A DNA stretch of 50,313 bases. Origin: an uncultured Ruminococcus sp. (GTDB lineage Bacteria; Bacillota_A; Clostridia; Oscillospirales; Ruminococcaceae). The stretch is from assembly GCA_900315975.1 (NCBI GenBank), contig ONBA01000018.1:1-50313 (forward strand). The letters are read 5' to 3'. Shown here piece after piece: positions 33,556-44,527 of this stretch (position 1 is its first letter; the number at the start of each line of letters is the position of its first letter). A program made the translations under genes and the position numbers. The notes below the pieces were generated by a model. The model searched no databases. It was given only the letters and a program-made list of their open reading frames with translations, and was not told where the DNA came from.

Positions 33556-33793
33556 TTACTCGGTAGATGTGCGCGATATCGTGGGAATATTCGATATGGA
33601 TAATACCACGGTAACAGGTATCACGAAGAAACTTCTCGACCGTGCTGAAAAGGAAAAAAAGGTGTTCTACGCGACCTACGACCTGCCCAAGACCTATATA
33701 ATCACGGTCAGGAAAGGCAAAGAGCTCATATACGTTTCGCAGCTTGCAGCAAGCACGCTGAAAAAGCGGCTTGCGGAAGGAGGCGGTCTGTAG
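33521..33793 (+). CDS. remB: Extracellular matrix regulator RemB-like protein
   Basis: The 90-aa protein has the DUF370/RemB pattern: [26 protein letters not shown] and an end rich in Lys and Gly. In Bacillus, remB (yaaB) occupies the same place between recF and gyrB and affects biofilm matrix gene control; RemA paralogues bind DNA. It overlaps the recF end by 35 bases and its TAG shares a G with the GTG of the next gene. Confidence 0.85.
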   Translation: MKKTIYLHIGNNYSVDVRDIVGIFDMDNTTVTGITKKLLDRAEKEKKVFYATYDLPKTYIITVRKGKELIYVSQLAASTLKKRLAEGGGL

Positions 33794-34323
33794 TGGAGAT
33801 AGAATTCGAGGAGGAGGCCAATGAAAGCGGTCTCCTGTACTTCATCAAAAAGCATAAGATAAAGCTTATAATTCTGACGGCTGTATTAGTGTTTTTATGC
33901 TATAGCTGCTATAGCTGCTATAAATTGATACTTCTGACTGACTGGTATTACTTCAACGCCGAGCGTATAGCATTCGTTGAGGACAAATACAAGATAAGCC
34001 TTGATAATGCTAAGCCTGAACGCTACTGGGAGCCTTCGATGTTTCCTGAGGACGGCGATTCACATCTTTCGTTTAAAACTGATGACTACAGAAGATTCAT
34101 GGAGGAGTTTCACGGCAAATCGGTGAGAAACAGCTACGAATCCGATGACGGAAGTATGGCGGAGTACAAGTGCAGGATAGACGAACGGCTTATCTGTAAC
34201 ATAAAATTCGAGCGAAAAGGCAGCAAATACGAAGGTATCATAGACTGCTACAGATTTAACGAGAGCATGGAAACATCCACCCAGCCGACATCGGAGGGGT
34301 ATATGATATACAGCGTTGGATAG
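33793..34323 (+). CDS. Single-pass membrane protein of unknown function
   Basis: The 176-aa protein starts with GTG at 33793, overlapping the remB stop by one base. An acidic N-terminus (1-12) is followed by KKHKIK and one membrane helix (about 24-50) containing a repeated CYSC motif (CYSCYSCYKL). The remainder (about 55-176) is a predicted extracytoplasmic domain with several aromatic and charged residues. No family is recognised. Coupling to remB and position before gyrB are the only context. Confidence 0.7.
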   Translation: MEIEFEEEANESGLLYFIKKHKIKLIILTAVLVFLCYSCYSCYKLILLTDWYYFNAERIAFVEDKYKISLDNAKPERYWEPSMFPEDGDSHLSFKTDDYRRFMEEFHGKSVRNSYESDDGSMAEYKCRIDERLICNIKFERKGSKYEGIIDCYRFNESMETSTQPTSEGYMIYSVG

Positions 34324-34383
34324 ACGAAAGAATTTCCTGATATTACGAGAGAATTGACATATAACAAAAATTCATGGAGGTAA

Positions 34384-36354
<1,971 letters not shown>

Positions 36355-36376
36355 GCAGACCGGAGAAACAAAACGA

Positions 36377-36955
36377 ATGAAAGAAAACTATAAACTTGAA
36401 AAGGAATACAGTATCTCAGCGAATACATTCCGCGAGGGATACCTTGCCTTTCAGAAGAAATATATCTATCTGAAAAGCTATATATTCATTGGAATATTCA
36501 CAGTACTTGCGGCAGATTTCATCTACGCGGCAGTGAAAGACCCTAAGAATTATTTTGCCTATCTGCTCATCGTGATATGCCTTTCACTTGCATTCAGGGA
36601 ATGGTATAATCCGCGAAAGATAAGGCGGAATCTCGTAGATACGGTAAAAGAACTCGGTGAACCCGTGTACAGACTCAGCGTAGGCGACGGCTTTGTCGAT
36701 ATCGCAACAGTATCAGTCCCCGACGGTATAGAGGACGAAACTGACGACGATGACTCTGAAACTGATGAAGAGTCCGGAAACAGCGAGGACAGCGAACTCC
36801 CCGAGCCTACACGTATCCCCGCAGATGAGAAGATGAACATTCTCGAATATGATGAATTCTTCCTGCTTGTCTACGGAAAGGCTGTATTCTACATAATCCC
36901 GAAGGAAAACTTTGAAGAGAAAGAGCTTGAAGTTATAAGAAATATCAAAAAGTGA
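36377..36955 (+). CDS. Two-helix membrane protein with acidic insert, YcxB-like
   Basis: The 192-aa protein has two membrane helices (about 36-56 and 60-78) followed by a YcxB-like domain ending in YGKAVFYIIPKENF, a pattern frequent in uncharacterised Firmicutes proteins. An acidic low-complexity stretch (about 117-146, rich in D, E and S) is unusual. It stands between gyrB and gyrA and may share their transcript. Function is unknown. Confidence 0.75.
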   Translation: MKENYKLEKEYSISANTFREGYLAFQKKYIYLKSYIFIGIFTVLAADFIYAAVKDPKNYFAYLLIVICLSLAFREWYNPRKIRRNLVDTVKELGEPVYRLSVGDGFVDIATVSVPDGIEDETDDDDSETDEESGNSEDSELPEPTRIPADEKMNILEYDEFFLLVYGKAVFYIIPKENFEEKELEVIRNIKK

Positions 36956-36988
36956 TTTTTCATCTAACATAAACAGGAGGTAAAGGTT

Positions 36989-39622
36989 TTGCTTTACAAT
37001 GACAATTCCAAGGTAATACATTCCGAAATTGTAAACGAAATGGAAAATTCCATGCTCCAGTATGCGATGTCGGTAATTGTATCGAGAGCACTTCCGGACG
37101 TAAGAGACGGCTTGAAGCCTGTTCACAGACGTATACTCTATACGCTCCATGAGAACGGACTTACTCCGGAAAAGGCATATCGTAAGTGTGCCGATACAGT
37201 CGGAGCAGTTCTCGGACGCTATCATCCGCACGGCGATGCGGCTGTATACGATGCGCTCGTTCGTCTTGCACAGAATTTCTCAATGCGCTATCCCCTCGTT
37301 GACGGTCACGGAAACTTCGGTTCGATAGACGGCGATAAAGCCGCCGCTTACCGTTATACCGAGGCTAAAATGGCGAAGATAACGCTTGATATGCTCACTG
37401 ATATCAACAAGGATACCGTCGATTTCGCACCTAACTACGACGACCGTCTCAAAGAGCCTGTGGTACTCCCCTCACGATTCCCGAATCTGCTTGTAAACGG
37501 TTCAACAGGTATCGCGGTCGGAATGGCAACTAATATACCTCCCCACAATCTCGGCGAGGTTATCGACGCATTACAGCTCCTCATCGACGACCCCGACTGC
37601 TCAATGGACCAGCTCATGGAACATATTCAGGGACCCGATTTCCCGACAGGCGGAATCGTCATGGGCAAAGCGGGTATCCGTGCCGCATACGGTACCGGAC
37701 GCGGTAAGATAATCCTCCGCAGCCGCACTCACTTCGAGGAAGTGAACGGAAGAAACTGCATCATCGTTGATGAGATACCATACATGGTCAACAAGACTCT
37801 TATCCTCAAGAACATCAATCAGCTCTGCAAGGATAAGCGTATCGACGGTATCTACTACCTCAGAGATGAGTCCGACAAGGACGGTATGCGTATCGTTATC
37901 GAGCTTAAAAAGGACGCTATCCCGAATATCGTACTCAACAAGCTCTTTGCAATGACAAAGCTTCAGGATACCGTAGGTATCATCATGCTTGCACTCGTTA
38001 ACGGCGAGCCTAAGATACTTACCCTCAAGCAGATGTTACAGAATTACCTCGACTTTCAGGTTGACGTTATACAGCGCAGAACACGTTTCGACCTCCGCAA
38101 GGCTCTCGAGCGTGCACACATCTTACAGGGTTTTGTACTCGCCGCTGACTATATCGACGAGGTAATACAGATAATCAGAAGCAGTAAGAATATCCCCGAA
38201 GCTAAGGAGCGCATGATAGAGCGTTTCAAGGACGTAGATATGTCCGTTCTCCTCGACCGTACACAGTACGATTTCACAGGTCTGCACATCGAACAGCAGA
38301 CAGGTCTTTCCGAGGAACAGGCAGAGGCGATAGTTCAGATGCGTCTCGGTGCACTCACAGGTCTTGAGCGTCAGAAAATAACCGACGAATTATACGGACT
38401 TCTCACCAAAATCTCAGACTATGAGGACATTCTCGCTGACGTTAACAGAGTATATCAGATAATCATGGACGACCTCAACACTATCCGCAAGAAGTTCAGC
38501 GATGAGCGCCGTACAGACATCGAAGCTGTATCCGGTGAGGTAGATATCGAAGACCTTATCCCGAAGGAGGAATGTGTTGTAACTCTTACAAATAACGGCT
38601 ATATCAAGCGTATGCCTGTTACAGAGTACAAGACTCAGCGCCGCGGCGGAAGAGGTATAACCGGAATGAAACAGCGCGAAGAGGACTTCGTTGATACGAT
38701 GTTCATCTGCGGAACTCATGACAATATCCTGTTTATTTCAAATAAGGGTATCATGTACAAGCTCAAATGCTACGAAGTACCGGACGGCTCAAAGGCTTCA
38801 CGCGGCTTCAATCTGATAAATCTGCTTCCTCTCACTGAAAATGAAAAGATAGCCGCAATGATAAAGACTACCGATTTCAGTGATGAGAAGTATATAGTCA
38901 TGGTTACAAAGAACGGCAAGATAAAGCGTACAAACCTCTCGATGTATAAGAACGTCCGCAAGAATGGACTTATCGCTATCGGTCTTGACGAGGGCGACGA
39001 AATTGCCGGAGTCCGCATGACAGAGGGCAATGCACAGGTATTTGTCGCAACCCATAACGGAATGGCTATCCGACTTGAAGAGAATAAGATACGTGCAATG
39101 TCGCGTTCTGCACACGGTGTAAAGGCTATAAAACTCCGTGACGGCGATTATGTTGTCGGAATGGCGAGAGTACGTGAAGGAGCGGCTCTTCTCACAGTTA
39201 CCGAAAACGGTTACGGTAAGCGTACTGACCTTGAAAACTATCGTATACAGAACAGAGGCGGCTATGGTCTTACTAACTACAAGGTTGACGAGATACGCGG
39301 TCACGTCTGCAATATCAAGATAGTTGACGAAGAGGACGATATCATTCTTGTTTCAAGCGACGGAATCATTATCAGAATACTTGCGAGCGATGTCCGCATT
39401 ATGGGACGTATCGCAAAGGGAGTCCGCGTAATGAAGGTAAACGAGGGAGCGTCAGTAGTTGCATTCACTCGTGCCGAGCATGACGATTCTGCCGAGACTG
39501 AAAAGGTAGAGCAGCTCACAGATGAGCAGGCAAAGCTTGCAGAAGCTGAGGCTGCCGAGGAAGAGAAAAAAGAGGTAATTATCGAGGCTGAGCCTGATGA
39601 TACCGAAGATGAACAGGAATAA
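36989..39622 (+). CDS. gyrA: DNA gyrase subunit A
   Basis: The 877-aa protein carries the active-site tyrosine in AAYRYTEAKM (about residue 123) and the GyrA box QRRGGRG that identifies gyrase rather than topoisomerase IV. The C-terminal beta-pinwheel repeats follow, and the chain ends in a very acidic tail (about 830-877). The start is TTG at 36989 behind AGGAGG. In the quinolone-resistance region the residue equivalent to E. coli Ser83 is Ala84, while Asp88 is conserved. Confidence 0.98.
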   Translation: MLYNDNSKVIHSEIVNEMENSMLQYAMSVIVSRALPDVRDGLKPVHRRILYTLHENGLTPEKAYRKCADTVGAVLGRYHPHGDAAVYDALVRLAQNFSMRYPLVDGHGNFGSIDGDKAAAYRYTEAKMAKITLDMLTDINKDTVDFAPNYDDRLKEPVVLPSRFPNLLVNGSTGIAVGMATNIPPHNLGEVIDALQLLIDDPDCSMDQLMEHIQGPDFPTGGIVMGKAGIRAAYGTGRGKIILRSRTHFEEVNGRNCIIVDEIPYMVNKTLILKNINQLCKDKRIDGIYYLRDESDKDGMRIVIELKKDAIPNIVLNKLFAMTKLQDTVGIIMLALVNGEPKILTLKQMLQNYLDFQVDVIQRRTRFDLRKALERAHILQGFVLAADYIDEVIQIIRSSKNIPEAKERMIERFKDVDMSVLLDRTQYDFTGLHIEQQTGLSEEQAEAIVQMRLGALTGLERQKITDELYGLLTKISDYEDILADVNRVYQIIMDDLNTIRKKFSDERRTDIEAVSGEVDIEDLIPKEECVVTLTNNGYIKRMPVTEYKTQRRGGRGITGMKQREEDFVDTMFICGTHDNILFISNKGIMYKLKCYEVPDGSKASRGFNLINLLPLTENEKIAAMIKTTDFSDEKYIVMVTKNGKIKRTNLSMYKNVRKNGLIAIGLDEGDEIAGVRMTEGNAQVFVATHNGMAIRLEENKIRAMSRSAHGVKAIKLRDGDYVVGMARVREGAALLTVTENGYGKRTDLENYRIQNRGGYGLTNYKVDEIRGHVCNIKIVDEEDDIILVSSDGIIIRILASDVRIMGRIAKGVRVMKVNEGASVVAFTRAEHDDSAETEKVEQLTDEQAKLAEAEAAEEEKKEVIIEAEPDDTEDEQE

Positions 39623-40435
39623 ATGAAATATTTGATTTTCACAGCAGCGGCAGTAATGCTGCTGCTGACCTTGTATCTGATAATAGAGAATACCCTCATT
39701 ATGACAGTGAGACATAAGAAATTCGGCAAAGGAGTGCGGATAATGCACATATCCGACATTCACAGACGCCGATTCGGAAAGGATAACTGCCGCATATCAG
39801 ATGCCGCAAAGCGTGAAAAGCCGGATTTGATATTCATTACCGGCGACCTTGTCTCGCGTAAAGAGACCGATTTTTCCGTGTCAAAGAGGCTTTTGAAGGA
39901 GCTTTGCAGTGTAGCACCGGTTTACTTTATCTACGGCAACCATGAGCAAAGTCTGATAACAGAGGAAATGCAGAAGAAATTCGCCGATATGATAGACCAT
40001 ACCGGAGTAATACTTTTGCGGAATGAAACTGTTAAAACGGAGATAAACGGCAGAAGTTTCAATATCTGCGGAATAGAGCCGAAGTACACGATATACAAGA
40101 AGGACGAATGCTACAAAGACCTTGATATCGTTACTCTCAGCGACATGAAAGAACTCGTCGGAGACTGTCCGGAGGGCGAAACTCTGCTTCTCGCGCACAA
40201 CCCATTTTTCGGCAAAGTTTACGCTGAGTGGGGCGCTGACTACACATTCAGCGGACACGTACACGGCGGTGTAGTGAGACTTTTCGGCATAGCAATGCTG
40301 TCGCCGGAGAGAAAACTTTTCCCTGACTATGCAAAGGGAGTTTACGATTTTAGCGGAAAAAAACTGCTTGTATCTGGTGGACTCGGAAAGCTAAGGGCAT
40401 TCAATCCGCCGGAGATACTCGTATACGAAATATAA
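39623..40435 (+). CDS. Membrane-anchored metallophosphoesterase
   Basis: The 270-aa protein begins with one transmembrane helix (about 3-25), then a calcineurin-like phosphoesterase domain with the full metal-binding set: MHISDIHRR, FITGDLVS, YGNHEQS, LLAHNPFF and FSGHVHGG. The substrate is unknown; a periplasmic/extracellular phosphodiesterase is inferred from the anchor. Its ATG follows the gyrA stop directly, so it may be co-translated. A terminator stem lies just behind it and overlaps the RBS of the next gene. Confidence 0.9.
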   Translation: MKYLIFTAAAVMLLLTLYLIIENTLIMTVRHKKFGKGVRIMHISDIHRRRFGKDNCRISDAAKREKPDLIFITGDLVSRKETDFSVSKRLLKELCSVAPVYFIYGNHEQSLITEEMQKKFADMIDHTGVILLRNETVKTEINGRSFNICGIEPKYTIYKKDECYKDLDIVTLSDMKELVGDCPEGETLLLAHNPFFGKVYAEWGADYTFSGHVHGGVVRLFGIAMLSPERKLFPDYAKGVYDFSGKKLLVSGGLGKLRAFNPPEILVYEI

Positions 40436-40437
40436 AC

Positions 40438-40480
40438 AAAATCACCTCAGGAAACATATTATGTATCCGGAGGTGATTTT
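40438..40480 (+). promoter_or_regulatory. Terminator stem containing the next gene's Shine-Dalgarno
   Basis: AAAATCACCTC (40438-40448) is complementary to GAGGTGATTTT (40470-40480), and an extended, slightly imperfect stem fills most of the 43 bases. Six T end it, the last five before the TTG start. The 3-prime arm contains GGAGGTGA, the Shine-Dalgarno sequence of the YtaF-like gene, so a folded stem would both end transcription and hide that site. Confidence 0.7.
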
Positions 40481-41101
40481 TTGTATCATGAAATAATACT
40501 CGCACTGCTTGTAAGTATAGATATTTACCTGATATCAGTTGCATACTGCAATAAAAACATAAGGATACCGGTAACGTCTGCAATGCTGATAAGCGGAGCG
40601 GGAGCAGTTATCATCGGGGTATTTCTCGTATTATCGGACATAATAAGCCGTTTTATATCGGTAGAAGTATGCCATATGATGAGCTTTATATTACTTTCGG
40701 CAATAGGAATTGTGACAGTATTCAAGAGCGTTTTCAGGTACGCAGTCAGGAAACTGACTAAGAGAGGCAGTCTGTCACTGAAAACTGACAGCGGCGACCT
40801 GATTATAAGGCTGTATCTCGACGATACAGCGGCTGATACTGACGGCTCGCATACACTTTCCGCCGCCGAAGCATTGTCGCTTGCACTTGCCGGCTCGCTC
40901 GACTGTGCAGGAATGGGACTTAGCTGTGGATATAACGACGTTTCAGCGATACTGACGGCAGTCCTGACATTTGCGGCAGGAATACTTGCTATAGTCCTCG
41001 GAAGTATCACCGGTAAGAAGATATCGTCGTCTGAGCACGATTTTTCGTGGCTTGGCGGAGCATTTCTCATAGCATTTGCAGTTTTTGAATTTTTGCATTG
41101 A
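40481..41101 (+). CDS. YtaF/MntP-like membrane protein
   Basis: The 206-aa protein has about six membrane helices in two similar halves around a hydrophilic centre (about 85-120). Each half has a helix with a conserved Asp (LLVSIDIYLISVAY near 10-20 and LALAGSLDCAGMG near 140-150), as in the DUF204/MntP-YtaF family. MntP proteins export Mn2+; YtaF is a sporulation membrane protein. The start is TTG at 40481 with GGAGGTGA four bases upstream; no in-frame ATG competes. Confidence 0.8.
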   Translation: MYHEIILALLVSIDIYLISVAYCNKNIRIPVTSAMLISGAGAVIIGVFLVLSDIISRFISVEVCHMMSFILLSAIGIVTVFKSVFRYAVRKLTKRGSLSLKTDSGDLIIRLYLDDTAADTDGSHTLSAAEALSLALAGSLDCAGMGLSCGYNDVSAILTAVLTFAAGILAIVLGSITGKKISSSEHDFSWLGGAFLIAFAVFEFLH

Positions 41102-41103
41102 CA

Positions 41104-41135
41104 TAAAAACGGTCGAACTTATAAAGTCCGACCGT
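41104..41135 (-). terminator. Terminator downstream of the STAS/ATPase pair
   Basis: ACGGTCG/CGACCGT with further pairing (41109-41120 with 41124-41135, one mismatch) runs into five T on the minus strand. Confidence 0.8.
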
Positions 41136-41198
41136 TGAGACTGTCAAAAACAATTACATGAATAGATACAGGCTTTTTATCAGGTGATAAAACCGGTA

Positions 41199-41813
41199 TT
41201 ACTTTATCAGCTTTTCGACGATAACCTCTGTTTCCTCTGATTTGAGCCAAACCTTGACATCGTCGGAGAGTTTAGCTATGATAGACTTTTCAAGCTCGTC
41301 CCACTGTTCAGAATTTGACGACTTATCGGAAGAGAGGTTGTTACGGTAATTTGCGAGTGACCAGCACTGTGACATTTCGTAGTCTACCGGAGATGCACCC
41401 ATTGAGTACCACGGATTTGACGAAATGTAGGTATTGAAACAGATATTATCATACTGAGCATTTATACGGAAAATCTCGCGGATTTTACCGAGAATACCCT
41501 TTGCATTTTCGTTTTCACCAGTTGAAGAAACAGAAAGAAACTGCTCTTCCTGTGTGGGGTCAGCTCTTCTCTTTGCAGAGAGGCAGATACGGCATAGTAC
41601 GCCGCCCTTTTCTTTTTTTGTTTCTATCCATAGGTCGCCGGTGAAGTCGTCCATAATGCCGTGCACCATACTTACAAGTTCCTCAGTAAGAAGGCGGATA
41701 TGCATGGCATTCTTACCTGTGAATCCGTTATATTTTGCGACACCTTCTGCCATTTGCATAGCTTCGTCTCTGCCGGCAAGGTCGCTTTTGATTTTTATAA
41801 CATCGCTTTTCAT
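41199..41813 (-). CDS. Degenerate anti-sigma-like ATPase partner of STAS protein
   Basis: The 204-aa protein has an N-terminal domain reminiscent of RsbW/SpoIIAB-type HATPases (LLTEELVSMVHGIMDD, about 41-56), where the usual N-box asparagine is not visible, followed by a long segment with no clear G-box. It follows a STAS-domain gene in the same direction by 42 bases, the arrangement of partner-switching modules. The family assignment is tentative. If the nucleotide site is really lost, the protein would act by binding alone. Confidence 0.5.
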   Translation of the reverse strand: MKSDVIKIKSDLAGRDEAMQMAEGVAKYNGFTGKNAMHIRLLTEELVSMVHGIMDDFTGDLWIETKKEKGGVLCRICLSAKRRADPTQEEQFLSVSSTGENENAKGILGKIREIFRINAQYDNICFNTYISSNPWYSMGASPVDYEMSQCWSLANYRNNLSSDKSSNSEQWDELEKSIIAKLSDDVKVWLKSEETEVIVEKLIK

Positions 41814-41855
41814 TAAGTTTCCTCCTGTAATCCTGACTGCAAAATAACAGCAGAT

Positions 41856-42152
41856 TTATTCTATGACAAGAATATCACTGAATCCTGTGACTTCAAATAT
41901 CTCGTTGATGTCATTACTTACGTTGATAAGCTTCATACCGCCTTTTTTGCCCATAACTTTCTGAGCTGAAAGGAGTACTCTAAGACCTGCTGATGAGATA
42001 TACTCAACTTCTGCGAAGTCAAGCACGAGAGAGTCACAGTTGTCGAAGCTTTCTTTGAGTTCTTTTTCCAAAGCAGGAGCAGTAGTTGTGTCTACTCTTC
42101 CGTAGATAGCGACATTAAGAGCTGTTCCGTTGAGATTTTTTTTGATATCCAT
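41856..42152 (-). CDS. STAS-domain anti-sigma factor antagonist
   Basis: The 98-aa protein from MDIKKNLNG is a single STAS domain resembling SpoIIAA/RsbV: VAIYGRVDTTTAPALEKEL and VLDFAEVEYISSAGLRVLL. The serine of ISSAG is the standard phosphorylation site. ATG 42152 has AAAGGA at proper distance, so the upstream ATG at 42170 is less likely. It probably partners the ATPase-like protein encoded next to it. No sigma-B gene is visible nearby. Confidence 0.85.
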   Translation of the reverse strand: MDIKKNLNGTALNVAIYGRVDTTTAPALEKELKESFDNCDSLVLDFAEVEYISSAGLRVLLSAQKVMGKKGGMKLINVSNDINEIFEVTGFSDILVIE

Positions 42153-42330
42153 AATACATTTTCCTTTCATACTGATAAAAAATTTTGTGAGATAAATAAT
42201 CTATAATGACATTTTAACATAAAAATATGAATATTTCATATATTTTAGATAAATTTGTTGAAATACACAAAAATGATACTGTTTTTTTATCATATCAGAA
42301 AACTTTCATAGCCGCCGTAGAATTTCTTTA

Positions 42331-42358
42331 TTGACATTCTGCTGTAAAATGGTATAAT
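42331..42358 (+). promoter_or_regulatory. Promoter of TIM-barrel gene and nrdR
   Basis: TTGACA (42331-42336), 16 bases, TATAAT (42353-42358). It lies 34 bases upstream of the TTG start, with AGGAGGTGA between. Confidence 0.8.
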
Positions 42359-42391
42359 AAAAGTAGCTTTTTTTACAGGAGGTGACCGCAT

Positions 42392-43189
42392 TTGCGTGCC
42401 GGAGTTTCTACGGCTTGCCTATACCCTAAGCCGCTTGAAGAAGCCGTATACGAGCTTGCGGTCAATGGAGTATCAAATATAGAAATATTCCTGAATACGC
42501 AGTCTGAGCTGAAAAAAGGATATGCTCACGGACTTGCCAATATGCTTAAAAGGTTTGAGGTCAATTGCTGTGCCGTCCACCCTTTCACCTGTGAATTAGA
42601 ACAGCTGATGTTCTTTTCTGAGTATGAGAGGCGCATGGATGATGCTCTTGAGTATCACAAGCTCTATTTCAGGCTGATGAATATAGTCGGAGCCGACATT
42701 TTTGTGCTTCACGGAGCAAAAGCGAATCAGCCTGCTGAGTTTTACTGCGAGAGATATTCAAAGCTTTACAGACTCGGTCAGGAGTTCGGAGTTAAGGTCG
42801 CAGTTGAGAATGTTTCACGGTGCCGGAGCGGCTCTGCCGCGTTTATACGCGAGATTGCAGGAATGCTCGGAAACGAGTTCGCATTCGTGCTCGACACCAA
42901 GCAGGCACTGCGTGCAGGAGAGAACCCGTTTTCTTTCCTTGACGCGGCGGGAAGCCATGTTGAACACGTTCATATCAGCGATTCCGGTGAAATGGGAGAC
43001 TGTCTCCTTATCGGCAAGGGCAGTTTCAGGTTCAAGCAGTTTTTCAGGAAGCTTTACTCGCTGAATCCAAGTGCAAACGTTATTCTTGAACTCTATCGCA
43101 GTGGATTTAACGGTATAAGCGACCTTGTAACGAGTTATAATATTCTTTCAAATATGACTGAACAGGCAGAAAAGGAGGCGGAGAAATGA
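42392..43189 (+). CDS. Sugar phosphate isomerase/epimerase-like TIM-barrel protein
   Basis: The 265-aa protein has the AP-endonuclease-2 / xylose isomerase-like TIM-barrel pattern: GVSNIEIFLNT near 28, DIFVLHGAK near 108, VAVENVSRCRSG near 135, LDTKQALRAGENP near 168, HVEHVHISDS near 188 and ILELYRSGFNG near 235. The substrate is unknown. Start is TTG at 42392 behind AGGAGGTGA. It overlaps nrdR by four bases (ATGA), so these are coupled. Confidence 0.8.
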   Translation: MRAGVSTACLYPKPLEEAVYELAVNGVSNIEIFLNTQSELKKGYAHGLANMLKRFEVNCCAVHPFTCELEQLMFFSEYERRMDDALEYHKLYFRLMNIVGADIFVLHGAKANQPAEFYCERYSKLYRLGQEFGVKVAVENVSRCRSGSAAFIREIAGMLGNEFAFVLDTKQALRAGENPFSFLDAAGSHVEHVHISDSGEMGDCLLIGKGSFRFKQFFRKLYSLNPSANVILELYRSGFNGISDLVTSYNILSNMTEQAEKEAEK

Positions 43190-43650
43190 AGTGTCCGTAT
43201 TGCAGTTTTCCTGATTCAAAGGTTATAGATTCGCGTCCGAAAGACGAAAAAATCAAGCGCAGGAGAGAATGTATCAACTGCGGAGCAAGATTCACGACTT
43301 TTGAGGAAGTAGAAAAGCCGCTTCTTATGGTTGAAAAGCGTAGCGGAAGCTATGAAGAATTCGACCGTAATAAGCTGATAACAGGCATATTCAATGCTAT
43401 AAAAAAGCGACCTGTATCAATGAAACAGGTCGAGAATATTGCCGACAATATCGAAAACCACTACGCAAACGCTTTAAGGACAGTTGCAAAATCAAAGGAA
43501 ATAGGCGAGCTTGTACTCGACCAGCTCCGCGAAATTGACCCTATAGCATATATAAGATTCGCTTCTGTATATGAGGACTTCTCGGATATTGCCGGATTTA
43601 TGGACGTTATCGGTGAAATTGAACGCAACAGAAATAAGGGAGAAAAGTAA
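43186..43650 (+). CDS. nrdR: Transcriptional repressor NrdR
   Basis: NrdR represses ribonucleotide reductase genes in response to ATP/dATP. The 154-aa protein has the zinc ribbon MKCPYCSFPDSKVIDSR ... CINCGARFTT (Cys3, 6, 31 and 34) and the ATP-cone domain (about 48-138). It overlaps its upstream TIM-barrel gene and the downstream membrane-protein gene by a few bases, indicating one operon. No NrdR boxes were identified here. Confidence 0.96.
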   Translation: MKCPYCSFPDSKVIDSRPKDEKIKRRRECINCGARFTTFEEVEKPLLMVEKRSGSYEEFDRNKLITGIFNAIKKRPVSMKQVENIADNIENHYANALRTVAKSKEIGELVLDQLREIDPIAYIRFASVYEDFSDIAGFMDVIGEIERNRNKGEK

Positions 43651-44021
43651 TGGACGAATGGTTTGATAAATTCAATGATGATTCAGAGCAGCTCAGATTT
43701 GGTGCTGACATGAGAAAATACTCGATATACGCGGTTCTTGTGTATATTATCCCTATACTTTTCTTTTTGCCTTATACTATGGACAAGGAGTCGTCGTACT
43801 GCAAATTTCACTCTAATCAGGCATTTTGCTGGTTTATAATCATGGGAATAATGGAGATAGTCTGCGGAGTGATGAGTACAATAAGTCCGATGGCAAGTTT
43901 ATTAAGCATATTACTGAATGTTATTACTCTTGCCGCAACCGCATTTCTCGCAGCAGGTGCTTACAAGGGATACGCATTAGTTATTCCCTTATTAGGCAGC
44001 AAGATAAAGATATTCAAGTGA
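43650..44021 (+). CDS. Small multi-pass membrane protein, DUF4870/Tic20-like
   Basis: The 123-aa protein has three membrane helices (about 27-45, 60-80 and 85-108) and a FHSNQAFCWFI motif, which is typical of the DUF4870/Tic20-like family of bacterial membrane proteins. No enzymatic motif is visible. Its ATG overlaps the nrdR stop (TAATG), so it is translated with nrdR. The function is unknown. Confidence 0.7.
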   Translation: MDEWFDKFNDDSEQLRFGADMRKYSIYAVLVYIIPILFFLPYTMDKESSYCKFHSNQAFCWFIIMGIMEIVCGVMSTISPMASLLSILLNVITLAATAFLAAGAYKGYALVIPLLGSKIKIFK

Positions 44022-44453
44022 TTATCCTACGGCGAGACGCACACTTCCGCCGTCGTCGCTGTAGACCATTGACGCAATAGCTGTGTCGTTGCAAACAAGC
44101 AGCTCCGCGAGCATTTTATGGCTTTCGGGGCTGTAGTTTTTTACTTCGTAGACGTAGAGCTGAGCATTTTTTCCCGCGTACTTTCTGAGCGGCAGACCCT
44201 GCTTATCCTGTATGCGGGCATAGTCCTCATAAGCCTGAGAAAACTCAGAAGGGACGATTATATCCTTTTCGGCAATTTCCTCAACTTCCCAGCCGTGTGA
44301 TGCAAAATAACCGATACGCTGATTAGCGGTAGAAGCGTCTACAGAAACAGTTTCCGGAGCAGAATCCGAGCCTTTATTATCGGGAAATATGAAGATGACC
44401 GCCGCGAGTGCAGCCGCAGCGGAGACGAGTGCAATAAGTGTTTTTCGAGACAT
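44022..44453 (-). CDS. Membrane-anchored DUF4830 protein
   Basis: The 143-aa protein has an N-terminal membrane anchor (about 5-25), a Ser/Asp-rich linker and a C-terminal domain with GYFASHGWEVEEI, IIVPSEFSQAYEDYARIQDKQG and VYEVKNYSP, the pattern of DUF4830. It is probably outside the membrane. It converges with the preceding membrane-protein gene with no gap and diverges from the pseudouridine synthase gene. Function is unknown. Confidence 0.8.
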   Translation of the reverse strand: MSRKTLIALVSAAAALAAVIFIFPDNKGSDSAPETVSVDASTANQRIGYFASHGWEVEEIAEKDIIVPSEFSQAYEDYARIQDKQGLPLRKYAGKNAQLYVYEVKNYSPESHKMLAELLVCNDTAIASMVYSDDGGSVRLAVG

Positions 44454-44527
44454 ATTATTCCTCCTTGAATCCGGTATCTGTAAATACTATTCTCGAAATA
44501 TGAAAAAATATTCCAAAGGAGAAAAAT

